The notes: a model not told the origin generated them from the sequence alone. DNA of 64,000 nt from Takakia lepidozioides (GCA_030704615.1 CM060733.1:14942001-15006000); one strand, 5' to 3'. Shown: positions 34,978 through 46,364, numbered from the stretch's first letter. A program made the numbers and translations.

Positions 34978-35870
34978 ATGATGTCGTCATACCAAGTTAG
35001 ATATATTGAGAGACTTGATGGCACAAATTATGCAACCTGGAAACTAAGAATGTCATATCTTTTAAAAAAAGACAGGTTATGGGATTTAGTGATAGGTACT
35101 GAGGTAAAGCCCTTTACTACAACGTCACTAGGTGGGACTATAACAAATCCACCCGGCCCAGGTTCAATATTAAATTGGGATGATAAAGATAGAGCATCTC
35201 AAATGCTTATAGTACAAAGTGTCAAAAATTCATGTCTAGGATATGCTACATCAGGTACAATGGCAGCTGAAAGTTGGGCTGAATTGCAATCAATGTATCA
35301 AAATAAAGACGTCATGAACAAAAGACTACTTAGAAAAACTTATGTCAATTTTACAATGAGTGAAGGAGATAATTTATCGTCTCATCTTCACAATTTTAAA
35401 TTGCTTCTGGAACAATTAGCCTCAGTAGGGGTAACATGTATTGATGAGGATAAAATAGAAACATTGTTAGGCAGTCTTCCTGAATCATATGACCCAGTAG
35501 TCATGACATTAAAAAATACTACAGGACTAATATTTCTAGATATATCATCAAGATTATTTAATGAAGATATGAAAAAGAACAAACTTCAGCAATGTACACT
35601 AGGAGAAAATTAATTCAACAAGGGAATCCATATAATTCTCAGTCAGAAGAGAAAACCTCTCAATTAATGAAGAAGAGAAGAGGAGTTTGCAATTACTGCA
35701 AAAAGCTAGGACACTATAAAAAGGAGTGTAGGAAATTTCTAGCAGATAAAGCCTCGGGAAAGATCAAACTGAATACAGTTTTTCAGCACAAGTCCCAAAT
35801 GAGTACAAATTATTTTGAAAGTTGTAGCTCTAAACATGGTAAAAATATTTCATTTCAGGTCTTGTATTAG
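34978..35870 (+). CDS. Copia gag, nearly open (one frame change)
   Basis: The 211-codon frame 34978-35613 begins MMSSYQVRYIERLDGTNYAT and includes WDDKDRASQMLIVQSVKN, ESWAELQSMYQNKD and SEGDNLSSHLHNFKLLLEQL, all UBN2-type gag hallmarks. A frame change around 35592-35613 leads into 35592-35870, which holds the zinc knuckle CNYCKKLGHYKKEC (about 35691-35732). A protease or integrase frame does not follow. With one frameshift it is close to intact, so this family may have moved recently using proteins made by another element. Confidence 0.85.
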
Positions 35871-36171
35871 ACATCATTGGTCAATTATTACCTCAAGTTT
35901 TGGTTCTACTAACGAACCAGTATATATCCAAGTGCGTAATTCTTGCAGCTATTCCACAGTCATTCTCTCGAGAGCAGTCAATGCTACAAGAAGAAGTGGA
36001 AGCATTGAGGCAGCTATGACAGTGAGGAAATGAAGATCAACTCAGTGAGTGGAGTGTACCAAAGTTATAAAAAAAAATCAACTCAACGGATGATTATGAT
36101 TAAACGAATGTTAAATTAGCAATGACGTGTTATATAGATTTTATCTTTAACATACATTAGACTTAAGTGGG
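35871..36171. other. Non-coding interior before the 3' LTR of the gag-only Copia
   Basis: About 300 bp with no pol motif, ending in the AAGTGGGGG purine tract (about 36163-36171). Confidence 0.6.
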
Positions 36172-36650
36172 GGTGTTACAAGGATAGTAACATCCACAAG
36201 GTAAAGATAAAGATACAGTTTCTTTAACGTCGAGTGAATTTACAGAGCCTACTGTTCGACACACAGGCCATCGAGGGCCCAATGGAAGGTAGTAAATCTA
36301 ATAATTAAAGGTAGTTATATATGTTGTTACATCAGTTGTTAGCTAGAACGATTCACATCAAAAGATTCCAAAGAACATGTCACTAATATGTGTAAAACGT
36401 GAGACTCTTCCTTGTAAGAGACATGGGCTATTGTAAGAGTGACAGAGTGAGATATATGTATAAAGGATATAGTTTCATGCTTTATCATCACTGTCACTAT
36501 TTAACAGCTCAGTGTTAATTATGAATTCAGGGGCTTCCCTGTAGAATTTTTCATAAAGAGCTTTCATGCAACAAAGTGTGGAGGGGGAACTGAAAATGTG
36601 AAGGACACAACTGCTGAGAGTGCATGTTATTTGAGCTTCCACTATCACTA

Positions 36651-37019
36651 GGGTAAAACACCCTCTGACCGTTATAGTACCTATGACCGATCACCTCATA
36701 ACTGCTCGGGTCAGGCCGCATGAGCTACCATTACTGGGCCCAAGACTCCTCATTTTTGCCACTTGGCAAACAGTTGTTGATAGAAACCCCCCAAAAATGT
36801 GATTGGTCATAGGGCCCAAGGTTCACACAAGCTTTCTGATTGGTTCAACTTTGAAACCCCACAACTTTGTGTGGACTTCATGAAATCACGCACTTCCAAG
36901 TGTGTTGGGATGCCCTGGATGTGGGGCATCTTATCAATTTTATCCGGGGAAAAAATGACAAAAATTCACAGTTAGATCTTCCGCCATCGTTAGATGAACG
37001 GTCATAGGCATGTCTACCC
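36651..37019. mobile_element. MITE-like element, 369 bp, TA target, in the left arm
   Basis: It begins GGGTAAAACACC and ends GTCTACCC; the inverted ends also share CCTATGACCG about 30 and 13 bp inside. TA is duplicated at 36649-36650 and 37020-37021. The right arm has the empty site (CATCACTACTATTTGG on its minus-strand equivalent, near 44731). No transposase frame. A TA target suggests a Tc1/mariner-type MITE. Confidence 0.88.
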
Positions 37020-38454
37020 TACTATTTGGCACATCTATTGTCAAAAGGTATCGATGATTAGAGAGGTCATTGCACTGATTCTTTGTTGTAGAACTTTCAT
37101 CCGACCGTCTCAGTGTGAGCGGCGGTGTGGTATGCCATGTCGCCTGCGCAACTCCAAGTGGGCAGTATTACACTAAACTTGGCCAGCAGATCAATTCTAA
37201 GTGAGATTGAGAACGTTGTCAGATTTTATCAAATAACTGAAAGGGTCGACAACGGAAAGAGCAGGGCTGGTGTGGGTGTGCATGGCCTACAAATCAGCCA
37301 GATTGTTCTCTCTGGACTTTTATCTGTTGTCTCAACCGTCAACATTTGATTGAGAGAAATGTTTTGGACATTGGACCTCAGTCACCTTAGCTGCAGCTGG
37401 AGAAGTTTCAATTTGGAATCTTCGTGCTATCAATTAGGGTTTATCAGACACTCAGTGGGGGAAAGAGAAACAAATGGCAAGAGAGGGAAATGTACTCATT
37501 TGAAACATAGCTAATGACCATGCACACCGTGCAATTTGTAGGAGGGAGCATAACGTCTGTGGAGGAGGGAGAGAGGTAGAGACAGACTATGTCAAAGCCA
37601 GAATTGACGATTTACTGAATTGCATGTGTCAAAATTGTGAGAAGTGACAAGTCAACAGTTTACAATGGGACTGGGGAATGTTAAATTTCTGTGGTTTGGC
37701 TGGTATCATAAGGTGATAATCTTTAGCAGTCGGGTGACAAATTCAATAGGCAGTTCTCAGAACTGTCTCACAGAAGGCCTCACTTCTGTGGATTGAGGTG
37801 TATGCAACTGCTTTCAAGCATTAAGGTGAGACAATAAGACAGATTTTATATGCGTGAATTCGAAGGGATCAAATGCTTAAGCTGATGTAGGAGGGATTTG
37901 AACAGGTTTGCATCATCATCATTAGTGATGAATTATCTTTTGGGCATCCAAGGCACAGAGCTTGTCTCCTTCATGGATGGGGTTGGAGCTCTGGACAAGG
38001 TCCGCAGTGGTGCGCGTGCGGCTCTCTCAGATGAGACTCTGCGATGGACCTTTGTTGCAGCAGCAATGTAAGGTTCTTGTCTTCAGACACATGGTCCAAT
38101 GAGGTTTCATTCTGATAGAGAGAGCTGTTCTCACTTTGCTTTTGATTGATGAAGTGAAGACCTTGCTGGTTGGGCCTCAGTGGATAAGGATACAGGGATG
38201 TGTGTTGGGGAAAAAAGGAAGGAAGTTGTTCAGAGGAAGCCCAAAGACCTGATGTGACATGAATTCGTAACATACAAGAAATAATTGCATATAAAATTGC
38301 TTCTGAGAGTGACAGACAAGGAGGTGGAGTGGTGGGTGCGTGTGGTTAGAGAAGACTACTGTGATCCCCTCCGTTTCCTAAGCTCTCTTCAATCTGGAAC
38401 AAAATGTATCTCCTATCGGTTCTGTATTGATGTTTGAAGTGCTTTGTTCACCAG

Positions 38455-39600
38455 TTGGGTTGGGGGTACAGGGTTGTAATGTTGGTGAGAGGATCGAGCG
38501 TGCGCAAAGAATTGTAGTGCCCCTAGTTGCCTTGGAACTTCCCCAAGATATTCTTTCGTACATGAGGTCAGTTGGGCATGTGGCTCAAGAGTTTCATTTT
38601 CCCATTGACATCTTCTTTCACAAATTTGATCCTGTTGCCCTGTCCTATCTTTGGTCATGGAACATATGGAATCCCTTTCTCTGTAGTACGTGCACATGCG
38701 GAGGAGAGAGAAGTGGTGGTGGGGAGAGCCATGAAAAGACGAAATGAATGATAAATCTCATAATGATGGGATGAGCATTGGAGAGATATACAGAGAAATG
38801 ACATGGTACTTATAATGTGAGAGAAAGAAAGAAACTCAAATTCTTTGGAGTGAGATAAAGGGACTCGTCGGTTTCTCGAGTCCTGTCACTTGAGAAGAGT
38901 GCTGAAGTCATCAGTGCTATTTGAAGAAATCTTTCAGTCTATATATATCATGTGGGCATGTCTTTGCAGAGGCGAGTATGGTTTGCGCCTTTTTATCTCT
39001 CTCTCTCTCTGTGCTTTATGGAATAGCAGAATTAAGGCCGACATGTGGGTGGTGGCAGGGGAGCTGGAGCTACCTTTGACTTTGCTTCTGCTAGTCATCA
39101 CAGCGCCTTTGCAGGTCATGAGGATAAGGCAAGCACTCTGAGCTGCGACATTTTTCTTTTATGTCTGCTCTTAAATTCTGGTACAACCATGCAACAATTC
39201 AGGGCAGGTTTTTTGGTGCTAGTTTGTTAGTGACTGTGTCTCCACCTTTTCATGGACATTATGAAGTTTCTATTGTTCTGTCTCTTCTCTCCCTGCAAGT
39301 GAAGGTCTCCTCTCTGGGAGTTCTCAAGACTAGGGTGAACTCTCATTTGCTGTTCTTAAGTTCTTTCATCAGTCGGTTGATCACAATTTGGAGATTGTTT
39401 CTAATATTCATGAGGAATGCATCAGAGGAACGCCTGCTGCATCGGTGGTGTCCTTGGCACTGGCCAGCATTCTGGCATACCAGCAATTTTCGCGGTCGGG
39501 GAGTATATCAGATTCTTTTAAACAAGGAGCTATCCTGACAACCATCGCCATTCTCATGCTTCTTGGTATCCCCATTTACTTCTTCATGCGTGGGTTGTAA
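38455..39600 (+). pseudogene. COR413 inner-membrane-type gene, copy B (pseudogene)
   Basis: Exons by comparison with copy C: 2, 38455-38566 (112 instead of 113 bp; one T is lost after GTGCGCAAAGAAT, shifting the frame); 3, from 38970 but only about 16 bp remain before a deletion that also removes the donor and part of intron 3; 4, 39059-39128, intact; 5, 39426-39600, intact, ending FFMRGL. Exon 1 is absent because the arm ends before it. The GC donor of intron 4 is kept (AAG|GCAAGC). It cannot make the protein. Its strand is opposite to copies A and C. Confidence 0.92.
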
Positions 39601-39710
39601 GTTCTTTGTCAGTATGGTTGGTCAATATGGTAAGTTCTTTGTCAATATGGTTGGTCAATATGTAAGTTCTTTGTCAATATGGTTCTTTGTCAATATGCCG
39701 AGAGTCACTT
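39598..39710 (+). repeat. Imperfect tandem repeat, TAAGTTCTTTGTCAATATGG unit
   Basis: Three to four imperfect units of about 34 bp, TAAGTTCTTTGTC(A/G)ATATGG followed by TTGGTCAATATG, directly after the copy B stop codon. The matching spot in copy C (about 42005-42035) has only one unit, so expansion happened at the inner edge of the left arm. Confidence 0.85.
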
Positions 39711-41734
39711 TTGCAAGGCTACTCAAGTTTAGATTGAACAGAGTTGCAAGGTTGCAAACATTCAGCTGTGATTGATCAGACAGTAGTCATGTAGGACAGT
39801 GAAATGGCAACTGCCTTCTAATAACATATTAATTCTGTTAGCAGTAAACGTGTTCAGTGTGTGACAGATGTAGGAGCTTAAATTGCTGGAGCCCTCTGGT
39901 CGCAGACCCATCCTGGAAAGAACAGAACAAAACAGGAGAAGATAAAGACTCCAGGAGATAAGAAATTTTGATGTTTCTTCAGGGAGAGAGTATTTTGATG
40001 AAATCCAACCAGCGGCCTATCCATTTAAGAACCATCAATTCCTAGATCCCATGTGTGATGGCAAGAAGTAGATGTACTTATAGTGATGATGCTATGAAGG
40101 CACAGGATGCAGTGTAACATATAGAAAACATACCAAGCGGTGCTGACCGAGTACATCACAGCAGGTTGGAAGACCCTCCAGCAAGAAACCTAATGATGCC
40201 TGGCGTCCACTCGACTCAACAAACATAATGCTGAAGCTTGAGATGGCAAGCACTCCCAGCCCAGGCTTCAATCCTGTCTCAGCTACTGTCTTCTCTGGAA
40301 GAGCCATACTAAGCGAGTCCAGAGAGCACGAAAAGGCCCAGGGAAGCAACAGTGTTGTCGAAGGGTGCAAATTCCTATCAAGGAAACATCATGGAGAGGC
40401 TTACATTTCTCATGACCCCAAGCACTACCTCCCTACTTATATACCTGATACCTTGACAAGTTTGATCTCACTATGGGGCTCTCAGGGTCATGCAATGCTG
40501 GGTGATCAACAGTGCCCTTTACATAAAATGTCCCCATACAATGTCCCTAGCATACTTTGCAGAATCTTGTATCCTTAATTTTAAAATTTGGTACTAACTT
40601 GATTGAAGGACTGCCAACAACTGCACAAGTAAATTATGGTACAAATTTGGTCACTGCTCAAGGAGAAGGGTCCCAAACCGTTAAAGTCTTTCCTAGAGAC
40701 AAGGAAAAGGAGAATCCCCAATCTTGTTAGCATTGGGAGTTCGAGGACCAACCAGGTTTGTGATTCCCTAGAATATTCTGGGTTGAAAACTACAACACAT
40801 ATCGTGTGAAATGATCTATGCTCATGTTGGTAGAATACCTATGGGCAGCTGGTGTCCCAATGGAAGTTTGTATGTGCGTGGGTTGTTACCAGGGTCTACC
40901 ATGGGAGAGGATGATAATTTATATATTCATACTGGTTGAATTGTATGCAAGGCTGATGCAGGTCAAGCGCACCATGTGTTGCAGTTGCAGTGTTTCGCTT
41001 TGGACTTGCCATCCAACCAGCTTCAATCTGGCCCTTGGGATATTAGGTGTGCTCAGTTTAAGATAATCAACATGGTAGAAGTCATACAATATGGAATACA
41101 TGTAGTTATAGTCTGTGAGCGTCTGTAGCTAAAGTTACACCAATTCCTCTTCCACAACAGCTATGGCTTCTAAGGAAATAACCAGCTTTGTATTCCCTGT
41201 GTAACTGCCATGATGGGTACATTTATCCCGTTGGAAGCATAACCTGAACGACATGTCATAGCCTGGGAGCAGTCAAAAATTATCCTACATCTTCAGTAAG
41301 GGCCAATCCAATCTACAATCAATACTGGAACAAACTGTTGATGTCCTGCAGTGTATAAAAATACATAACTTAATTCTCAAATTCACAACTGAGTAAGAGA
41401 GTGAGCAAAGACCCTAATAAAGTAAAAGGTAATAGCACTTTCAAGTGCATATCCAACTAACTCAGGACACCGATGCTGTTGGCTAAGGCGAACAGAAATT
41501 ACTTACCCTCCTTGACTGTGCTGGTGCTTGTCTGTGGCCATGTAACGCTGGTGACCACAGTGCTCTCTTGCAATAGCACGAAGTGGAGACAAAATCTGGG
41601 TATGAGAGACGGCCTTGGTTTTGGTACTGCACACACTCGAATGCTGTCCATCTGGCCCTTGCTGACTGGATTGAGCAGTACCCATTCCAGAGAAAGTACT
41701 TCCAGCAATCCCTCAAACATGAGGTTCCAAACCA
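39711..41734. other. Spacer between the inverted-repeat arms; no recognised gene
   Basis: Open frames such as 40228-40578 (plus), 40092-40370 (minus), 40818-41066 (plus) and 41473-41787 (plus) are present. The minus-strand 40092-40370 frame is hydrophobic in parts and might be an exon of a membrane protein, but I recognise no family. This DNA would form the loop of a hairpin transcript. Confidence 0.5.
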
Positions 41735-42004
41735 TCAATCACTTTCCCTCCCTTCCTATTGCTGGTGCCATGAGGTATACAAGATAATAGTCCATTGCTC
41801 ATAACCTCCATACAGGAAGCGAAATAAACTGACAATCTCAATTTGCAACTGCACAAAATGGCTTTATTGAATAGGTTGGAACTGGAATATAGTGTACAAA
41901 GGTGCACATCCGAACCTAAATCCAAACATCCACAAGCATCATTTGTGCATTAGCACAAACAAAGCCAGGAAGTTTGACAAGGGCAATGTGAAGCAGCCTT
42001 ATGA

Positions 42005-44910
42005 AAGGAGACCAACCATATTGACAAAGAACTTACAACCCACGCATGAAGAAGTAAATGGGGATACCAAGAAGCATGAGAATGGCGATGGTTGTCAGGA
42101 TAGCTCCTTGTTTAAAAGAATCTGATATACTCCCCGACCGCGAAAATTGCTGGTATGCCAGAATGCTGGCCAGTGCCAAGGACACCACCGATGCAGCAGG
42201 CGTTCCTCTGATGCATTCCTCATGAATATTAGAGACAATCTCCAAATTGTGATGACCGACTGATGAAAGAACTTAAGGACTGCAAATGAGAGTTCACCCT
42301 AGTCTTGAGAACTCCCAGAGAGGAGACCTTCACTTGAAGGGAGAGAAGAGACAGAACGATAGAAACTTCATAATGTCCATGAAAAGCTGGAGACACAATC
42401 ACTAACAAACTAGCACCAAAAAACCTGCCCTGAATTGTTGCATGGTTGTACCAGAATTTAAGAGCAGACAAAAAAGAAAAAAATTGCAGCTCAGAGTGCT
42501 TGCCTTATCCTCATGACCTGCAAAGGCGCTGTGATGACTAGCAGAAGCAAAGTCAAAGGTAGCTCCAGCTCCCCTGCCACCACCCACATGTCGGCCTTAA
42601 TTCTGCTATTCCATAAAGCACAGAGAGAGAGAGAGAGATAAAGGAGGGAGGGTAACTGCCATGCATAATTAGAGAAAATGGACGGGTGGCATGTATACCT
42701 GGAATGTAGTAAAAAAGGCGCACAGCCAGAGCCAAGAATGCAGCCCATAAACCATACTCGCCTCTGCAAAGACATGCCCACATGATATTATAGACAGAAA
42801 GATTTCTTCAAATAGCACTGATGACTTCAGCACTCTTCTCAAGTGACAGGACTCGAGAAACCGACGAGTCCCTTTATCTCACTCCAAAGAATTTGAGTTT
42901 CTTTCTTTCTCTCACATTATAAGTACCATGTCATTTCTCTGTATATCTCTCTAGTGCTCATCCCATCATTATGAGATTTATCATTCATTTCGTCTTTTCA
43001 TGGCTCTCCCCACCACCACTTCTCTCTCCTCCGCATGTGCACGTACTACAGAGAAAGGGATTCCATATGTTCCATGACCAAAGATAGGACAGGGCAACAG
43101 GATCAAATTTGTGAAAGAAGATGTCAATGGAAAATGAAACTCTTGAGCCACATGCCCAACTGACCTCATGTACGAAAGAATATCTTGGGGAAGTTCCAAG
43201 GCAACTAGGGGCACTACAAATTCTTTGCGCACGCTCGATCCTCTCACCAACATTACAACCCTGTACCCCCAACCCAACTGGTGAACAAAGCACTTCAAAC
43301 ATCAATACAGAACCGATAGGAGATACATTTTGTTCCAGATTGAAGAGAGCTTAGGAAACGGAGGGGATCACAGTAGTCTTCTCTAACCACACGCACCCAC
43401 CACTTCACCTCCTTGTCTGTCACTCTCAGAAGCAATTTTATATGCAATTATTTCTTGTATGTTACGAATTCATGTCACATCAGGTCTTTGGGCTTCCTCT
43501 GAACAACTTCCTTCCTTTTTTCCCCAACACACATCCCTGTATCCTTATCCACTGAGGCCCAACCAGCAAGGTCTTCACTTCATCAATCAAAAGCAAAGTG
43601 AGAACAGCTCTCTCTATCAGAATGAAACCTCATTGGACCATGTGTCTGAAGACAAGAACCTTACATTGCTGCTGCAACAAAGGTCCATCGCAGAGTCTCA
43701 TCTGAGAGAGCCGCACGCGCACCACTGCGGACCTTGTCCAGAGCTCCAACCCCATCCATGAAGGAGACAAGCTCTGTGCCTTGGATGCCCAAAAGATGAT
43801 TCATCACTAATGATGATGATGCAAACCTGTTCAAATCCCTCCTACATCAGCTTAAGCATTTGATCCCTTCGAATTCACGCATATAAAATCTGTCTTATTG
43901 TCTCACCTTAATGCTTGAAAGCAGTTGCATACACCTCAATCCACAGAAGTGAGGCCTTCTGTGAGACAGTTCTGAGAACTGCCTATTGAATTTGTCACCC
44001 GACTGCGAAAGATTATCACCTTGTGATACCAGCCAAACCACAGAAATTTAACCTTCCCCAGTCCCTTTTCAAACTGTTGACTTGTCACTTCTCACAATTT
44101 TGACACATGCAATTCAGTAAATCGTCAATTCTGGCTTTGACATAGTCTGTCTCTACCTCTCTCCCTCCTCCACAGACGTTATGCTCCCTCCTACAAATTG
44201 CACAGAGTGCATGGTCATAAGCTATGTTTCAAATGAGTACATTTCCCTCTCTTGCCATTTGTTTCTCTTTCCCCCACTGAGTGTCTGATAAACCCTAATT
44301 GATAGCACGAAGATTCCAAATTGAAACTTCTCCAGCTGCAGCTAAGGTGACTGAGGTCCAATGTCCAAAACATTTCTCTCAATCAAATGTTGACGGTTGA
44401 GACTTCAGCTTCACTTAAAGTCCAGAGAGAACAATCTGGCTGACTTGTAGGCCATGCACACCCACACCAGCCCTGCTCTTTCCGTTGTCGACCCTTTCAG
44501 TTATTTGATAAAATCTGACAACGTTCTCAATCTCACTTAGAATTGATCAGTCAGATGCATTCTACTGGCCAAGTTTAGTGTAATACTGCCCACTTGGAGT
44601 TGCGCAGGCAACATGGCATACCACACCGCCGCTCACACTGAGACGGTCGGATGAAAGTTCTACAACAAAGAATCAGTGCAATGACCTCTCTAATCATCGA
44701 TACCTTTTGAAAATAGATGTGCCAAATAGTAGTGATGGGGAAGCTCAAACAACATGCACTCTCAGCAGTTGTGTCCTTCACATTTTCAGTTCCCCCTCCA
44801 CACTTTGTTGCATGAAAGCTCTTTACGAAAAATTCTACAGGGAAGCCCCTGAATTCATGGAAGGTATTGTTAATTTTCCGCTGAGCTACAGTCATGGGAA
44901 TTCTAAGCGT
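42005..44910. repeat. Right arm of the large inverted repeat (contains COR413 copy C)
   Basis: Reverse complement of 36515-39640. It covers the COR413 3' end, exons 5-2 and nearly all of intron 1, and stops about 100 bp before exon 1. 41735-42004 is outside the arm but is shared with copy A (19676-19921). Confidence 0.92.
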
Positions 44911-45341
44911 CCCTCACAAACCGACCACCAAATTTTGGCGAAGTCTCTCCCTGCTGCGTAGCAATACCAGCCTGCTAATTCGAAATCTGTTAAGGCAGGA
45001 CCTGTCATTAAGCTTACATTCTCCAGAAAGGCCAACACTGGATTCAGATTAGGATAGATGACAGACCGAAGAGACGATGAAGACAGCGACGACTGCAGCG
45101 CCAAGGACTGAGTGGACGCAAGGAGCTTCGGCAATGGCGCCCTTCTATGCACAATGCCACCCTTCAAACACAAAATCTGTGCACTTGACCTTGGAATGGA
45201 GACGGAGAGAGCATCAATGGGCAGCTTTCCACAGGAAACCGGTGAAGTGAGTTGTTGAGCTGAGCAGATCTGGGAACTGGGAGGTGCAAGTGAGAAGGAT
45301 ACTTGGCTGATAGAGGCCGTGGATTTGGCCAGGAAAGCCAT
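42033..45341 (-). CDS. COR413 chloroplast inner-membrane-type protein, copy C, intact, 248 aa
   Basis: Five exons on the minus strand: 45018-45341 (108 codons), 43165-43277, 42699-42763, 42504-42573 and 42033-42207. Phases join into one frame of 248 residues with TAA at 42033. Exon 1 starts MAFLAKSTASISQVSFSLAP and is rich in Ser, Ala, Leu and basic residues with few acidic ones, as expected of a plastid transit peptide. The rest has the COR413 signature: SSVRKEFVVPLVALELPQDI, RGEYGLWAAFLALAVRLFYY, PGELELPLTLLLLVITAPLQ, then GTPAASVVSLALASILAYQQ and a last hydrophobic stretch near the end (about six membrane segments in all). Introns are GT-AG except intron 4, which is GC-AG (AAG|GCAAGC). Intron 1 is 1.74 kb. 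Related Arabidopsis COR413IM proteins sit in the chloroplast inner envelope and respond to cold. This is the only complete copy here. The exon 2 acceptor (after TTCACCAG) was chosen to keep phase and gives LGWGYRVVMLV. Confidence 0.92.
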
Positions 45342-45960
45342 AGCGCCTTGTCACAAGTACCCGCAATTTGACAGAGATGCGGAGAGAGAACGTAATTGCC
45401 TCACACTCGTGCTTCTCTTTTGCTCGCCTCCATGTCTCTCTCCAGTCTCGAGTCTCGACTCAGGCGAACTGTGTCAGAGAGACAGTCAAAGCGACCGGCA
45501 ACTGTGAATAGCCGGTCTCCGTACTGTCAATCATCAGCTACCGGGTCAACACCAACTACAACCCACCACGTGCCAAACATTTAAGGGGCGATCCAAGAAT
45601 CTGAGTCAGCAAAAAACTTTACCCTACCTTGTTCTGCCACGTGCTCTTGTAGCATTGCAGTATAACTGACACGTCACAGGTCAGTGTTCCCTACTCCCGA
45701 CCATTTTCCCGTGTGCACGCATTACAACAGATGGTGGATGAACGAGAACTAGAGTTTGCAGTTTTGTTCACATTCGGTCCAGAGAAAAAACGAACTGCAG
45801 TGGAACTCTTGGACAAGGACATCTATGGGTCCTATTTCCTGGATCGTGGATAACGCTTCATTCCACTTGAGTGCAAGCCTCTATTCTATTGGAGCCCTCA
45901 TTTCTTCATCTTCCCTCTCTCTTATCATACCTTCTTAACAAAGCAGGGGCTGGGAGAGAG
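45342..45960 (-). promoter_or_regulatory. Upstream region of COR413 copy C with ABRE/G-box and CRT/DRE cores
   Basis: Within about 360 bp before the ATG lie two CACGTG palindromes (45567-45572 and 45638-45643). The second reads CACGTGGC on the gene's strand, an ABA-response element (ABRE). An ACGTCA core lies at 45671-45676 and a CCGAC core (CRT/DRE, bound by CBF/DREB factors) at 45697-45701. This grouping fits a cold- and ABA-regulated gene. It is motif evidence only; short cores also occur by chance. About 45710-45815 recurs inside the Copia element at 33790-33900. Confidence 0.55.
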
Positions 45961-46364
45961 GAACTATATAGATGAGGTTCACATACGTTTGGTCAGCTAG
46001 AACTTGCATCCTATTGTGCATGTACATTAACAGTCACACCCCAGCTAATGAAGGTGTGGGTGGAGAAGATTTCTCCAGGCATAACTTCACGCAGTGTGAC
46101 CTTCTTGGTCACAAAACTTCAAATGTATGACAACTTTCTTGGTTGCACACTGCATGCTCAACATGACTAGCTGATCTTAGAGATCCAAACTGTGTGCGAA
46201 GCATTAGTTAAGAACTGAAAGACAGCTTTATTATGATAGAACTTTGGTTGCATGGCAGCACAGACTCGTATTATCCTATTTATTGAAATGTCTTTCATTA
46301 TGGTCTTTGATGTCTTTCTCACGATTATCCTTGAAAAATAGGTCACTTTCCCTCCCTTCCTATT
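45961..46364 (+). repeat. Copy of the TDM1-like gene's 3' flank
   Basis: 45984-46364 matches 19298-19690 with small indels, including GTCACACCCCAG, GACCTTCTTGGTCACAAAAC and CAGCACAGACTCGT. After the Gypsy element the match resumes at 54620. It carries no coding exon, so only the downstream flank was duplicated. Confidence 0.9.

Larger units (their letters stand above)
34643..36506 (+). mobile_element. Second gag-only Copia element
   Basis: The 5' LTR (34643-34837, truncated at its left end) and the 3' LTR end in CACTATTTAACA. The 3' LTR is probably complete from TGTTACAAGG at 36172, just after a purine tract AAGTGGGGG, to 36506 (335 bp). The 5' copy corresponds to its last about 170 bp. TGGTATCAGAGCC (34838-34850) is the primer-binding site. 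The interior (about 1.3 kb) codes only for gag. The element abuts the truncated LTR of the previous Copia on one side and the left arm of the inverted repeat on the other. Confidence 0.88.
36515..39640. repeat. Left arm of a large inverted repeat (contains COR413 copy B)
   Basis: This arm is the reverse complement of 42005-44910, with high identity over about 3 kb. It differs mainly by a 369 bp MITE (36651-37019) and by a deletion in exon 3. It includes COR413 intron 1 and exons 2-5. Its outer end lies about 10 bp after the 3' LTR of the gag-only Copia, and its inner end is a few dozen bp after the COR413 stop codon. Confidence 0.92.

Noticed and set aside
44575-44895. 106-codon minus-strand frame as a gene
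   Set aside because: It lies within intron 1 of COR413 copy C, and the equivalent in the left arm is broken by the MITE with no sign of selection.
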